The notes beneath the pieces were generated by a model that did not search any database, was not told the origin of the DNA, and worked only from the letters and a program-made list of their open reading frames with translations. Shown here piece after piece: positions 25,028 through 32,786 of a DNA stretch of 40,899 bases (positions are counted from its first letter, which is position 1; each line of letters opens with the position of its first letter). The DNA comes from Cryptosporangium phraense (lineage in GTDB: Bacteria; Actinomycetota; Actinomycetes; Mycobacteriales; Cryptosporangiaceae), in contig NZ_VIRS01000052.1 in the NCBI RefSeq assembly GCF_006912135.1, forward strand, positions 1-40,899. The letters run 5' to 3'. The translations under genes were made by a program, and so were the position numbers.

Positions 25028-25630
25028 ATGGTGCGCGCCGACGCGCAACGCAACCGCGCCAAGGTGCTCGAGACGGCGATCGAGGCGTTCGCGGCCGAAG
25101 GCCTTGCCGTACCCGTGCACGAGATCGCCCGCCGGGCCGGCGTCGGCACCGGCACGGTCAGCCGGCACTTCCCGACCAAGGAGAGCCTGTTCCAGGCGAT
25201 CGTGTCGGCCCGGGTCGAGCGTCTGGTGTCCGAGGCCCGGGCGCTGGCAACGGACCGCGCACCGGCCGACGCGTTCTTCGCGTTCTTCGCCGTCATGGCG
25301 GCCGAGGGTGCCCTCGACCGCGGCCTGGCCGACGCCCTGGTCGGCGCCGGCTTCGACATCGACGCCGCCGCCGACGCCACCGGCTACGACCTGAACGGCC
25401 ACTTCGACCGGCTGTTGCGCGCCGCCCAGGAGGCCGGGGCGGTCCGGCCCGACGTCGACTTCGCGGACGTGAAGGCGCTGCTGGCCGGCTGTCTGGCCCG
25501 GGAACGGGACGCCGCCGACCCCGCCGCCCGCGAGCGACTGGTCGCCGTCGTCCGCGCCGGCCTGCACCCGCCCGGCGGTCCTGGCGAGGGCGGTTCGGCG
25601 ACGACGACCACCGGCGCGGAGAATCGCTAG
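25028..25630 (+). CDS. TetR-family regulator
   Basis: A 200-residue repressor. The N-terminal HTH (about residues 8-54) has RAKVLETAIEAFAAEGL, then IARRAGVGTGTVSRHFPTKE, a standard TetR recognition helix and turn. The C-terminal ligand domain is all helical and Ala/Asp-rich. The ATG at 25028 is preferred; an ATG ten codons upstream lies inside the palindrome and would add residues unlike the family. It is divergent from the SDR operon, and the intergenic DNA holds two matching palindromes, so it probably represses both directions. The ligand may be a substrate of the SDR. Confidence 0.9.
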   Translation: MVRADAQRNRAKVLETAIEAFAAEGLAVPVHEIARRAGVGTGTVSRHFPTKESLFQAIVSARVERLVSEARALATDRAPADAFFAFFAVMAAEGALDRGLADALVGAGFDIDAAADATGYDLNGHFDRLLRAAQEAGAVRPDVDFADVKALLAGCLARERDAADPAARERLVAVVRAGLHPPGGPGEGGSATTTTGAENR

Positions 25631-25632
25631 AC

Positions 25633-26418
25633 GTGCCGCCGATCGAGATCACCGACCCCGACGACCCCCGCATCGCGGATTACCGCGCGCTGACCGACGT
25701 CGCGCTGCGGACCGCGTTCGAGCCGCCGCACGGGCTGTTCATCGCCGAGGGCGAGCTCGTCCTGCGCCGCGCGGTCCGGGCCGGTTACGCGATGCGCTCG
25801 ATCCTGGTCGACGCCAAGCGGGTCGACCAGGTCGACACGATCGCCCCGGACGCCCCGCTCTATGCGGCCACCCCGACGGTCCTGGAGGCGATCACCGGAT
25901 TCCACGTCCACCGCGGGGTGCTCGGCTCGGTGCACCGGCCCGCGCCGACGACCGCGGCCGAGCTGCTGCGCACGGCGGGCAAGATCCTGATCCTCGAGGA
26001 CATCAACACGCACACGAACATCGGGGCGATCTTCCGGTCGGCGGCCGGGCTCGGCATGGACGCGATCCTGCTCAGCCCGTCGTGCGCCGACCCGCTCTAC
26101 CGGCGCAGCGTCCGGGTCAGCATGGGCGAGGTGTTCGCGGTTCCGTACGCCAAGCTGGAGCCCTGGCCGGACGCGCTCGACACCGTGCGCCGGGCCGGGT
26201 TCGAGCTGCTGGCGCTCACCCCCGACCCGGAGGCGGTCAGCCTCCGCGACCTCCGGGTCGAACGCCCCGCGCTGCTGCTCGGCGCCGAGGGTCCCGGCCT
26301 CTCCGGCAAGGCCCTCACGGCGGCCGACGCCCGGGTGCGCATCCCCATGCACCGAGGCGTCGACAGCCTCAACGTCGCGACCGCGGCCGCCATCGCGTGT
26401 TACGAGCTCGGCGGCTGA
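25633..26418 (+). CDS. SpoU/TrmH-family RNA 2'-O-methyltransferase
   Basis: A 261-residue SPOUT-class methyltransferase. An N-terminal substrate-binding part (FIAEGELVLRRAV) is followed by the knotted catalytic domain: LEDINTHTNIGAIFRSAA (motif 1 with Asn and Arg), LLLGAEGPGLS (motif 2), and SLNVATAAAIACYEL (motif 3). It would methylate a ribose in tRNA or rRNA; the target cannot be read from sequence. The start is a GTG two bases after the TetR stop. The 3' end overlaps the convergent acyl-CoA dehydrogenase gene by 19 bases. Confidence 0.93.
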   Translation: MPPIEITDPDDPRIADYRALTDVALRTAFEPPHGLFIAEGELVLRRAVRAGYAMRSILVDAKRVDQVDTIAPDAPLYAATPTVLEAITGFHVHRGVLGSVHRPAPTTAAELLRTAGKILILEDINTHTNIGAIFRSAAGLGMDAILLSPSCADPLYRRSVRVSMGEVFAVPYAKLEPWPDALDTVRRAGFELLALTPDPEAVSLRDLRVERPALLLGAEGPGLSGKALTAADARVRIPMHRGVDSLNVATAAAIACYELGG

Positions 26419-28322
26419 ACCACCCGGCGCTGGTTCTCCTTGGTCGACGGGCCCGGCTCGGCCGGCATGATCCACGGGCCGTCGTCGGACGGGTCGAGGA
26501 CGCCCTCCTCCAGCCACTCATACCGCCCGTCCAGCACCCGGTCGGCCAGCATCCGGTCGGTGTCGTCGCTGTTCGTCCAGAGCGCCTCGAACAACGCGTC
26601 GGCCCGCACGGTGGCCTGGCGGCAGAACGCGTCCGCGAGCTCGAACGCGGTCGCGCCCCGCTGCGGCGGCCCGGACGCCTTCAGCGACGCCGCCCGCACG
26701 CAGGCCGCGCTCATCGCGAACAGCTCGGCTCCGATGTCGACGATCCGGGCCAGGAACCGCTGCCGGTGCTCGAGCCGCCCTTGCCAGCGCGACATCCCGT
26801 AGAACGTCTGCCTGGCCAGCTTCCGGCTGGCCCGCTCGACGTAGCGCAGGTGCCGGGCCAGCGGCCCGAACTCGGAGAACGACGTCGGTACCTGCCCGGC
26901 CCCGACGGCCAGCGTCGGGAGCCAGCCCGCGTAGAACTTGCCGGCCTGAGCGGCGGCGCGGCCCTTGTCGCCCAGCGAGACGTCCGGATCGATGATGTCG
27001 CCGGCCACCGACAGGTGGGCGTCGACCGCCTCGCGGGCGATCAACAGGTGCATGATCTCGGTCGAGCCCTCGAAGATGCGGTTGATCCGCTGGTCGCGGA
27101 GGGCCTGCTCGACCGGAACGGCGCGTTCGCCGCGCGCGGCGAGCGACTCGGCCGTCTCGTAGGCGCGCCCACCGCGGATCTGCACCAGTTCGTCGGCGAC
27201 CAGCCACCCCATTTCGGACGCGTAGAGCTTGGCCAGCGCGGCCTCGATCCGGATGTCGTTGCGCTTCTCGTCGGCGAGCTGGCTGGTCAGGTCGAGGACG
27301 GCCTCCAGCGCGAACGCGGTCGCGGCGATGAACGCGATCTTCCCGGCGACCGCGTCGTGCTTACCGACCGGACGACCCCACTGCTCGCGGGCGTTGCTCC
27401 ACTCGCGGGCGATCTTGAGCGACCACTTCGCGGTGCCGGCGCAGATCGCCGGCAGCGACAGCCGGCCGGTGTTCAACGTGGTCAGCGCGATCTTCAGGCC
27501 TTCGCCCTCGCGCCCGATCCGGTTCTCGGCCGGCACCCGCACCTGGTGGAACCGCGTGACCCCGTTCTCTAGGCCGCGCAGCCCGAGGAACGCGTTGCGG
27601 TTCTCGACCGTGATGCCGGGGGAGTCGGCCTCGACCACGAAGGCGGTGATCCCTCCGCGCCCACCCTCGTGCTTCGGCACCCGGGCCATGACGACGAGCA
27701 GGTTCGCCACCACGCCGTTCGTCGTCCAGAGCTTGACGCCGTCGAGCACGTACTCGTCGGCGTCAGGGACGGCCGAGCAGGCCAGCCGGGCCGGGTCGCT
27801 GCCGACGTCGGGCTCGGTGAGCAGGAACGCGCTGATGTCGGTGGTCGCGCAGCGGGGGAGGAACTTGCGCTTCTGCTCCTCGGTGCCGAACTGGGCGACC
27901 GGCTGGGGCACGCCGATCGACTGGTGGGCCGAGAGCATCGCGCCCAGCGCCGGGTTCACCGACCCGGCCATCATCAGCGCCTTGTTGTAGTACACCTGGG
28001 TCAGGCCGAGCCCGCCGTACTCGGCCGGGATCTTCATGCCGAACGCGCCCAGCTCCATCAGCCCGGTCAGGACGTGGTCGGGGATGCGGGCGTCGCGCTC
28101 GATCGCGGCCGCGTCGATGCCCTCGAGGAACGGACGCAGCTTCGCCAGGAACTCCTCGCCGGCTTTGCGGGCGTCGTCGGACGGCTGGGGCTCGGGATGG
28201 ATCAGGTCGAGCGGGAATCGGCCCAGGAACAGCTCCTTGGCGAAGCTGGGCTTGTTCCATTCGGTCTGACGGGCGGCCTCGGCGACCTGTCGTGATTCGC
28301 GTTCGGTCGGTGCGGTCGTCAC
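26400..28322 (-). CDS. Large acyl-CoA dehydrogenase (VLCAD-like)
   Basis: A 640-residue flavoprotein of the very-long-chain type: the usual acyl-CoA dehydrogenase domains (LLTEPDVGSDPA for FAD, ALRDQRINRIFEGSTEI at the end of the catalytic core) plus a helical C-terminal extension of about 180 residues, as in VLCAD/ACAD9. The catalytic Glu is probably in PVEQALRD. GTG at 28322 is chosen because GAAGGAG sits seven bases upstream; the ATG two codons earlier abuts that site. A perfect GTTACC-TATC-GGTAAC palindrome lies upstream. It should start beta-oxidation of long acyl-CoAs. Confidence 0.93.
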   Translation of the reverse strand: MTTAPTERESRQVAEAARQTEWNKPSFAKELFLGRFPLDLIHPEPQPSDDARKAGEEFLAKLRPFLEGIDAAAIERDARIPDHVLTGLMELGAFGMKIPAEYGGLGLTQVYYNKALMMAGSVNPALGAMLSAHQSIGVPQPVAQFGTEEQKRKFLPRCATTDISAFLLTEPDVGSDPARLACSAVPDADEYVLDGVKLWTTNGVVANLLVVMARVPKHEGGRGGITAFVVEADSPGITVENRNAFLGLRGLENGVTRFHQVRVPAENRIGREGEGLKIALTTLNTGRLSLPAICAGTAKWSLKIAREWSNAREQWGRPVGKHDAVAGKIAFIAATAFALEAVLDLTSQLADEKRNDIRIEAALAKLYASEMGWLVADELVQIRGGRAYETAESLAARGERAVPVEQALRDQRINRIFEGSTEIMHLLIAREAVDAHLSVAGDIIDPDVSLGDKGRAAAQAGKFYAGWLPTLAVGAGQVPTSFSEFGPLARHLRYVERASRKLARQTFYGMSRWQGRLEHRQRFLARIVDIGAELFAMSAACVRAASLKASGPPQRGATAFELADAFCRQATVRADALFEALWTNSDDTDRMLADRVLDGRYEWLEEGVLDPSDDGPWIMPAEPGPSTKENQRRVVQPPSS

Positions 28323-28345
28323 GGGCATCTCCTTCGACCGGTGGA

Positions 28346-28361
28346 GTTACCTATCGGTAAC
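28346..28361. promoter_or_regulatory. Palindrome GTTACC-TATC-GGTAAC, likely operator
   Basis: A perfect 6-4-6 inverted repeat 24 bases before the acyl-CoA dehydrogenase start. Its size suits a TetR- or GntR-type fatty-acid regulator. The regulator is not identifiable in this window. Confidence 0.6.
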
Positions 28362-28406
28362 CCACTCTGCTCCGATCGAGTGACGCGCGCCACACCTTCC
28401 GGGGAA

Positions 28407-28432
28407 TGCCCGCCGCCGCCCCGCGGCGGGCA
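28407..28432 (-). terminator. Terminator-like hairpin after sigF
   Basis: TGCCCGCCGC and GCGGCGGGCA form a 10-bp stem with a six-base loop directly 3' of the minus-strand sigma factor gene. There is no clear T-run, as is often the case in GC-rich actinobacteria. Confidence 0.6.
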
Positions 28433-28438
28433 CCGGGG

Positions 28439-29275
28439 TTACTCGTCGACCAGCAGGCGCTCGCGCAGTTTGGCCAGCGTCTGGCTGAGCAGCCGCGACA
28501 CGTGCATCTGGCTGATGCCCATCCGGTCGGCGATCTGCGACTGGGTCATGTTGCCGAAGAACCGCAGGATCAGGATCTTCCGCTCCCGCGGTGGCACCTG
28601 GGCCAGCAGCGGCTGCAGCGACTCGCGGAACTCGACGTGCTCCAGCGCCGCGTCCTCGTCGCCGAGCGTCTCGGCCAGCGTCGGCATCTCGCCGTCACCA
28701 CGCACCGGGTCGTCGAGCGACGAGCTGCGGTAGGCGTTGGCCGCCTCCAGCCCCTCCAGGACCTCCTCGCGGGAGAGCTTGAGGTGCTCGGCCAGCTCGG
28801 ACGCGTTCGGAGCCCTACCGTTGCGCTGCGACAACTCCGCCGTTGCCGCAGTGAGCGAAAGGTGCAGCTCCTTGAGCCTGCGCGGTACCCGTACCGCCCA
28901 GCCGTGGTCCCGGAAGTGCCGCTTGATCTCGCCGACGACGGTGGGCACCGCGTAGGAGAGGAAGTCGGCGCCGCGCTCGGCGTCGAACCGGTCGACCGAG
29001 TTGATCAGGCCGACGGTCGCCACCTGCACGAGGTCTTCCAGCGGCTCGCCGCGGTTGTTGAACCGGCGGGCCAGGTGCCGGACGAGCGGCAGGTGCATCG
29101 TGACGAGCTGGTCGCGGATGACCTGCCGCCGGGGGGAGCCCTCCGGCAGCGCGGCCATCTCCTCGAACAGCGCGGCCGCCTCCCGGCGGGACTCCGACCG
29201 GGCGTCGGCGACCTCGTCGACGTCGATGTCGGGGGCCGGCGCTTCGGCCGGCTTCTCACTGTGGGGTGCGGTCAT
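28439..29275 (-). CDS. sigF: SigF/SigB-type alternative sigma factor
   Basis: A 278-residue group 3 sigma factor. Region 2 is visible as LEDLVQVATVGLINSVDRFD and YAVPTVVGEIKRHFRDHGW, region 3 as VPRRLKEL, and region 4 as ILRFFGNMTQSQIADRMGIS with VSRLLSQTL as recognition helix. These match the SigF/SigB/SigG group that is controlled by a partner-switching anti-sigma kinase. The anti-sigma gene lies immediately upstream on the same strand, 43 bases away. A promoter matching the stress-sigma consensus lies 650 bases away on the other strand. Confidence 0.95.
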   Translation of the reverse strand: MTAPHSEKPAEAPAPDIDVDEVADARSESRREAAALFEEMAALPEGSPRRQVIRDQLVTMHLPLVRHLARRFNNRGEPLEDLVQVATVGLINSVDRFDAERGADFLSYAVPTVVGEIKRHFRDHGWAVRVPRRLKELHLSLTAATAELSQRNGRAPNASELAEHLKLSREEVLEGLEAANAYRSSSLDDPVRGDGEMPTLAETLGDEDAALEHVEFRESLQPLLAQVPPRERKILILRFFGNMTQSQIADRMGISQMHVSRLLSQTLAKLRERLLVDE

Positions 29276-29318
29276 CGCCCGGCCTTCCCGGCCGGGCGAC
29301 GCGCCGGGGCGCGGTCGT

Positions 29319-29747
29319 TCACGCGAGAGCCTCGAGCCGCCGCTTGATCAGCTGGATGTGGACGACGTTGCCGGCGTCGGCCCAGGTCGTCACCTCGTCG
29401 ACGAGCGCGGTGAGGACGCGCCAGCCGAACGTGCCCTGGCCCGGCGTCGTGCCGTCCTTCGTGGTGGCCGACACCGTGACCCGCAGCGCGTCGTCGTCGG
29501 CGCGGAACACGCACCGCAGCCGGCCCGGGCCGGCCGCCTTCGCCACCAGCTCCGCGCACGCCTCGTCGACGGCCATCCGGAGGTCGGAGACCTCGTCCAG
29601 GTCGTAGTCGAGACGCACCGCGAGGTCGGCGGCCAGCGCGCGGGCCACCGGGACGTGCACCGGGTCGGCCGGGAGGCTCAGCTCGATGTCACTGCCCTCG
29701 TCTGGGGCCTCGGTAGGCTCCGAGCTGGTCTGTTCGGGCACCGCCAT
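29319..29747 (-). CDS. Anti-sigma factor (RsbW/UsfX-type HATPase)
   Basis: A 142-residue protein with a short acidic N-terminus and a HATPase_c_2 domain. The N-box region reads MAVDEACAELVAK, where the Asn seen in many kinases of this family appears to be replaced, and the G-box region is GTFGWRVLTALVDEV. It is expected to bind SigF and hold it inactive until an anti-anti-sigma factor binds. The missing N-box Asn may mean weakened kinase activity; this should be checked against close homologues. The ATG at 29747 has AGGAGCG upstream. It precedes sigF on the same strand. Confidence 0.9.
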   Translation of the reverse strand: MAVPEQTSSEPTEAPDEGSDIELSLPADPVHVPVARALAADLAVRLDYDLDEVSDLRMAVDEACAELVAKAAGPGRLRCVFRADDDALRVTVSATTKDGTTPGQGTFGWRVLTALVDEVTTWADAGNVVHIQLIKRRLEALA

Positions 29748-29798
29748 CAAGCTCGCTCCTCGTTACCGTCGTCCGACCCGGCGGGGAACCGGGTAGCG

Positions 29799-29845
29799 GC
29801 GGCCCGAGGGGACGGGCCGCTGCGGCTCACGCGGGGTTACCCCGC
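29799..29845. other. Two hairpins in the leader of the anti-sigma gene
   Basis: GCGGCCCG-agggga-CGGGCCGC (29799-29820) and GCGGGG-tta-CCCCGC (29831-29845) lie in tandem between the anti-sigma start and the divergent stress promoter. They could shape the leader RNA or end antisense transcription. Confidence 0.4.
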
Positions 29846-29939
29846 CGGCGCTGGCCCGAACCTACCCCGCCGAACCCACCCGTGGACGCTCGGGCCGCCG
29901 ACCCCTGTTCTCTGGCACCCTAGTCGTGGGTACGTCAAG

Positions 29940-29964
29940 GTTGACGGGGTTGGCCAGCGGGTAC
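29940..29964 (+). promoter_or_regulatory. SigF/SigB-type promoter (GTTG-N15-GGGTAC)
   Basis: GTTG (29940-29943), a 15-base spacer and GGGTAC (29959-29964) fit the stress-sigma consensus GTTT-N13-16-GGGTAT, with one mismatch in each element. It lies about 70 bases before the holin-like gene. Confidence 0.6.
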
Positions 29965-30032
29965 AGCGTCCGCGCCCCGGCGCGAGCGCGGGCGCTGACA
30001 TGGGGTGCAGGACCGGGCGGCGGGAGGAAGCG

Positions 30033-30464
30033 GTGGCAACCGTGGGAGCAGGAACGACCAACGACCGACCGGCGGTCGAGCGGGCGCGGGAACCCTCGAT
30101 CGGCCAGCTGGTGAGCGACGTCGCGGCCGGCGTGTCCAGCCTGGTGAAGGCCGAGATCGATCTGGCCAAGGCCGAGCTCAAGCAGGAGGTCGGCAAGGCC
30201 GCGGCCGGCGCAGCCGGGCTGGCCGTCGCGGCCGCCGCCGGGCTGATGATCATCCCGCTGTTGTCGCTGGCCGCCGTGTACGCCCTGTCCGAGGTCATGG
30301 CCGGCTATTGGGCTGCGCTGATCGTCGCCGGGGTCTGGGCGCTGATCGCGGGGATCGCCGGCCTGTTCGGCGCGTTGAGACTGCGTCGGGTCAAGCCGGT
30401 TCCGACACAAGCGATCGAAGCGGTTAAGGAGGATGTGCGGTGGGCCCGCAACCTGAGGAATTAG
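30033..30464 (+). CDS. Phage-holin-family (Phage_holin_3_6) membrane protein
   Basis: A 143-residue protein of the Pfam Phage_holin_3_6 type found in many actinobacterial chromosomes outside phages. It has an N-terminal amphipathic helix (SIGQLVSDVAAGVSSLVKAE), two transmembrane helices (about 66-90 and 96-120) and a basic C-terminus. It is probably a stress-linked membrane protein and not a lytic holin. GGGAGGA precedes the GTG start. It overlaps the DUF3618 gene by 25 bases, and the pair follows a SigF-type promoter. Confidence 0.85.
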   Translation: MATVGAGTTNDRPAVERAREPSIGQLVSDVAAGVSSLVKAEIDLAKAELKQEVGKAAAGAAGLAVAAAAGLMIIPLLSLAAVYALSEVMAGYWAALIVAGVWALIAGIAGLFGALRLRRVKPVPTQAIEAVKEDVRWARNLRN

Positions 30465-30721
30465 AGCGCAACATCGCGTTCGCCCGGGAGCAACTGCGGC
30501 GGGACGTCGACGAGCTCGTCGCGAGGGTCACGCCTCGCGCGGTCGCCGCGCGTTCGGCCCAGAAGGCGACGCAGAGGGTGCACGAGGCCTCGGCCAAGGT
30601 CGGTCCGCTCCTCCGGAACGGTCGCGACCAGCTGCTCAGCCGCCCGGCCCTGCTCGGGGTGGGCGCCGGCCTGACGGTCCTGACCCTGGCCGTGCTCTGG
30701 CGAGTGCGCTCCCGCCACTGA
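30440..30721 (+). CDS. DUF3618 family membrane protein
   Basis: A 93-residue protein with an N-terminal amphipathic region containing the DUF3618 signature (PEELERNIAFAREQLRRDVD), a Lys/Arg-rich middle and one C-terminal membrane helix (about 69-88). It regularly follows holin-like genes in actinobacteria, and the two are thought to be membrane-associated partners of unknown function. AAGGAGG lies seven bases before its GTG start, inside the end of the upstream gene. Confidence 0.88.
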   Translation: MGPQPEELERNIAFAREQLRRDVDELVARVTPRAVAARSAQKATQRVHEASAKVGPLLRNGRDQLLSRPALLGVGAGLTVLTLAVLWRVRSRH

Positions 30722-30731
30722 GCTCAGTGAG

Positions 30732-30757
30732 AAGGGCCCCGGGATTCCGGGGCCCTT
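30732..30757. terminator. Strong hairpin between convergent genes
   Basis: AAGGGCCCCGG and CCGGGGCCCTT form an 11-bp perfect stem around GATT, extendable by GTGAG/CTCAC. It separates the DUF3618 gene from the minus-strand ChaB gene and should stop transcription from both sides. Confidence 0.85.
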
Positions 30758-30759
30758 CC

Positions 30760-31164
30760 TCACGAGCGTGCTTCGGCGGTCTTCTTGCGGTTCGCCTTCT
30801 TGATCGCGTCGACGAGCTCGCTCTTCGTCATCTTCGAGCGGCCCTTGACGTCCAACCGGCGGGCGACCTCCTGGAGGTGCGTCTTGGACGCGTTGGCGTC
30901 GACGCCCTCCTCGGTCTTACCGGGGCGCCGGGCGGCCGCGCCCGTCTTCTCCGACTGCTCGTCGGACGGGCCGCGCTGCGCCTTCGGCTCCCAGTGGTCG
31001 CCGACCTTCTCGAACGAGTGCTTCACCGCGCCGAACGCGGTCCGGTGCGCACGCTCGCCCTCGCCGTACGTCTCGACCGCCGAGTCGTGGGTCTTCACCC
31101 ACGTCTCCTGCGCCTTCTTCGAAGACCGCTTCAGCGTGGACGGCAACTCCTGACGACCGGGCAT
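30760..31164 (-). CDS. ChaB-family protein with a Rho-N/SAP-like C-terminus
   Basis: A 134-residue protein. The N-terminal half is ChaB-like (MPGRQELPSTLKRSSKKAQETW, then AFGAVKHSFEKVGDHWEP). The C-terminal third (about residues 93-127) resembles the Rho N-terminal or SAP-type helical motif (LQEVARRLDVKGRSKMTKSE). It is Lys/Arg-rich throughout and probably binds nucleic acid. GAGGAGG precedes the start. In actinobacteria such proteins are often in stress regulons, which fits the surroundings. The exact role is unknown. Confidence 0.82.
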   Translation of the reverse strand: MPGRQELPSTLKRSSKKAQETWVKTHDSAVETYGEGERAHRTAFGAVKHSFEKVGDHWEPKAQRGPSDEQSEKTGAAARRPGKTEEGVDANASKTHLQEVARRLDVKGRSKMTKSELVDAIKKANRKKTAEARS

Positions 31165-31179
31165 CGAGACCTCCTCGGG

Positions 31180-31228
31180 ACGGTTTCGCCGGTACCGGGG
31201 TTCCCCCCCGGGCCGCCGGCGAAACCGT
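31180..31228 (-). terminator. 13-bp perfect hairpin after the STAS gene
   Basis: ACGGTTTCGCCGG (31180-31192) pairs exactly with CCGGCGAAACCGT (31216-31228). It follows the minus-strand STAS gene and precedes ChaB, so it likely separates the two transcripts. Confidence 0.75.
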
Positions 31229-31231
31229 GCC

Positions 31232-31654
31232 TCAGTGGCCGGCGGGCGGCAGGTCGGAGACCGACTCGTAGAAGTCGAGGACCTGGTCGAGGCCGGTCAG
31301 CGTCAGCGGCCTGCTCACCGTGCGGTTCGCACAGACCAGCCGGAACTTGGTGCCGACGGCCTCGGCCTGCTGCGAGAGCTCGACGAGCACGCCCAGGCCG
31401 TTGGAGCCCAGGAACGTGACCGCGTCGAGATCGAGCACGACGTCCGAGCCGGGCACCGCGACGACCGGCGTCAGCGCGTCGCGTAGCCGGGGCGCGGTGA
31501 GCATGTCGATCTCGCCGCCGACCCTCACCACCTGCCGCCCGTCGTCCGACGGCGGAACCTGCTCCACCGAGAGGACCGCGTCGGTCGCATCACCGAGCGC
31601 ACCGGTCGCGGCACCGTTCCGTTCTGGGGCCGCCGAACCAGCGGGGTCGACCAT
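31232..31654 (-). CDS. STAS-domain anti-anti-sigma factor
   Basis: A 140-residue protein with a low-complexity N-terminus (about 30 residues) and a STAS domain. The conserved site reads LDAVTFLGSNGLGVLVEL, where the Ser of GSNG is the expected phosphorylation residue. It would bind a RsbW-type anti-sigma factor when dephosphorylated. ATG at 31654 is preferred because GGAGGG precedes it; the in-frame ATG five codons upstream would place the ribosome-binding site inside the gene. It is near but not adjacent to the sigF/anti-sigma pair. Confidence 0.9.
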   Translation of the reverse strand: MVDPAGSAAPERNGAATGALGDATDAVLSVEQVPPSDDGRQVVRVGGEIDMLTAPRLRDALTPVVAVPGSDVVLDLDAVTFLGSNGLGVLVELSQQAEAVGTKFRLVCANRTVSRPLTLTGLDQVLDFYESVSDLPPAGH

Positions 31655-31748
31655 TAGTACTCCCTCCATCGCTGCCCCTGAACCCTAGCCCGGTCGCCGC
31701 GTCGCTGCGGAGGAGCCCGGAAGCCACTCGGGAGTAAACAGGTGAGGC

Positions 31749-32705
31749 TCAGGCGGTCTTGCGCTGGCTTGTGCTCTTTGACGCCGTTTTCTTGGCGGTC
31801 GACTTCGCCGTCGTCTTCTTGGCCGCGGCCTTCTTCGCCGGCGCCTTGCGCGGCGACGCCTTCTGCGGTGCGGCCTTCTTGGCCGGGGCCTTCTTCGCGG
31901 CCGGCCGGCTCTCTTCGACGGTCTCGCCGCGGGCCCGCTTCGCCTCGGCGACCGACGCCTCCAGCGCCGCCATCAGGTCGAGCACCGCGCCACCGCCCTC
32001 CGACGGCGACTCGGGCTGCTCGATCTCGTGGCCCTGGATCTTCGCGTCGACGACCTCCCGGAGCGCCACCGCGTAGTCGTCGGTGAACTCCTCCATGTCG
32101 AGGTCGCCGGTGAGCGTCTGGATGTACGACTCGGCCATCTGCATCTCCTGCGGACGCACGGCGATGTCCGAGTCGGGCGCGAGCTCGGCCGGGTCGCGGA
32201 TCTCGTCCGGCCAGAGCATCGTCTGGAGCAGCAGCACGTCGCCGTACGGGCGGAGCAGCGCGAGCGCCTCGCGCTGGCGCAGCGCGACCTTGACCACCGC
32301 GATCGTCCCGGCCTTCAGCAGCGCCTCGCGCAGCAGCACGTAGGGCTTCGCGCCGGGGCCGTCGGCCTGCAGGAAGTACCCCTTCGAGAGGTAGAGCCCG
32401 TCGACCTGCTCGGCCGGAACGAACTTCTGCACGTCGATGTTGCGCCCGGACGCGATCGGCAGGTTCTCGAAGTCTTCGTCGTTGAGCACGACGACCTGGC
32501 CGTCCGGCAGTTCGTAGCCCTTGGCGATCTCGCTGTAGGGCACTTCGACACCCTCGGCCTCGCACACCCGGCGGTACCGGATGCGCCCACCGTCGGCCGC
32601 GTGGACCTGCCGGAGCTGAACGTCGTGCTGCTCGGTCGCGGAAAACAGCTTGATCGGGATCGTGACGAGCCCGAACGACACGACGCCCTTCCAGATCGCA
32701 CGCAT
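31749..32705 (-). CDS. ku: Ku protein for non-homologous end joining
   Basis: A 318-residue homodimeric DNA-end-binding protein. The N-terminal Ku core (MRAIWKGVVSFGLVTIPIKL) and the YRRVCEAEG, EVPYSEIAKGYE and LLLQTMLWPDEIRDP blocks are typical. From about residue 262 a Lys/Ala-rich tail with repeated PAKKA-like units follows, as in the extended Ku proteins of actinobacteria that use the tail to slide on DNA. It is divergent from the LigD polymerase gene, with 81 bases between. The space contains the short inverted repeat GGTAAC...GTTACC. Confidence 0.96.
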   Translation of the reverse strand: MRAIWKGVVSFGLVTIPIKLFSATEQHDVQLRQVHAADGGRIRYRRVCEAEGVEVPYSEIAKGYELPDGQVVVLNDEDFENLPIASGRNIDVQKFVPAEQVDGLYLSKGYFLQADGPGAKPYVLLREALLKAGTIAVVKVALRQREALALLRPYGDVLLLQTMLWPDEIRDPAELAPDSDIAVRPQEMQMAESYIQTLTGDLDMEEFTDDYAVALREVVDAKIQGHEIEQPESPSEGGGAVLDLMAALEASVAEAKRARGETVEESRPAAKKAPAKKAAPQKASPRKAPAKKAAAKKTTAKSTAKKTASKSTSQRKTA

Positions 32706-32722
32706 TGGCGGTGCCCCCTGTG

Positions 32723-32754
32723 GGTAACGGTGTGGGGTTTACTCTGCGGTTACC
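32723..32754. promoter_or_regulatory. Inverted repeat between ku and ligD-Pol
   Basis: GGTAAC (32723-32728) and GTTACC (32749-32754) are separated by 20 bases. The same hexamers form the palindrome upstream of the acyl-CoA dehydrogenase, but with a different spacing, so a shared regulator is uncertain. Confidence 0.35.
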
Positions 32755-32786
32755 GCCGGGGGGAAGTCCAGCGTGGAGGTGTCGGC

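Noticed and set aside
30033-30464. Prophage lysis module
   Set aside because: The holin-family label alone does not mean phage. There is no endolysin or structural gene nearby, and the DUF3618 partner and stress promoter indicate a chromosomal gene pair.
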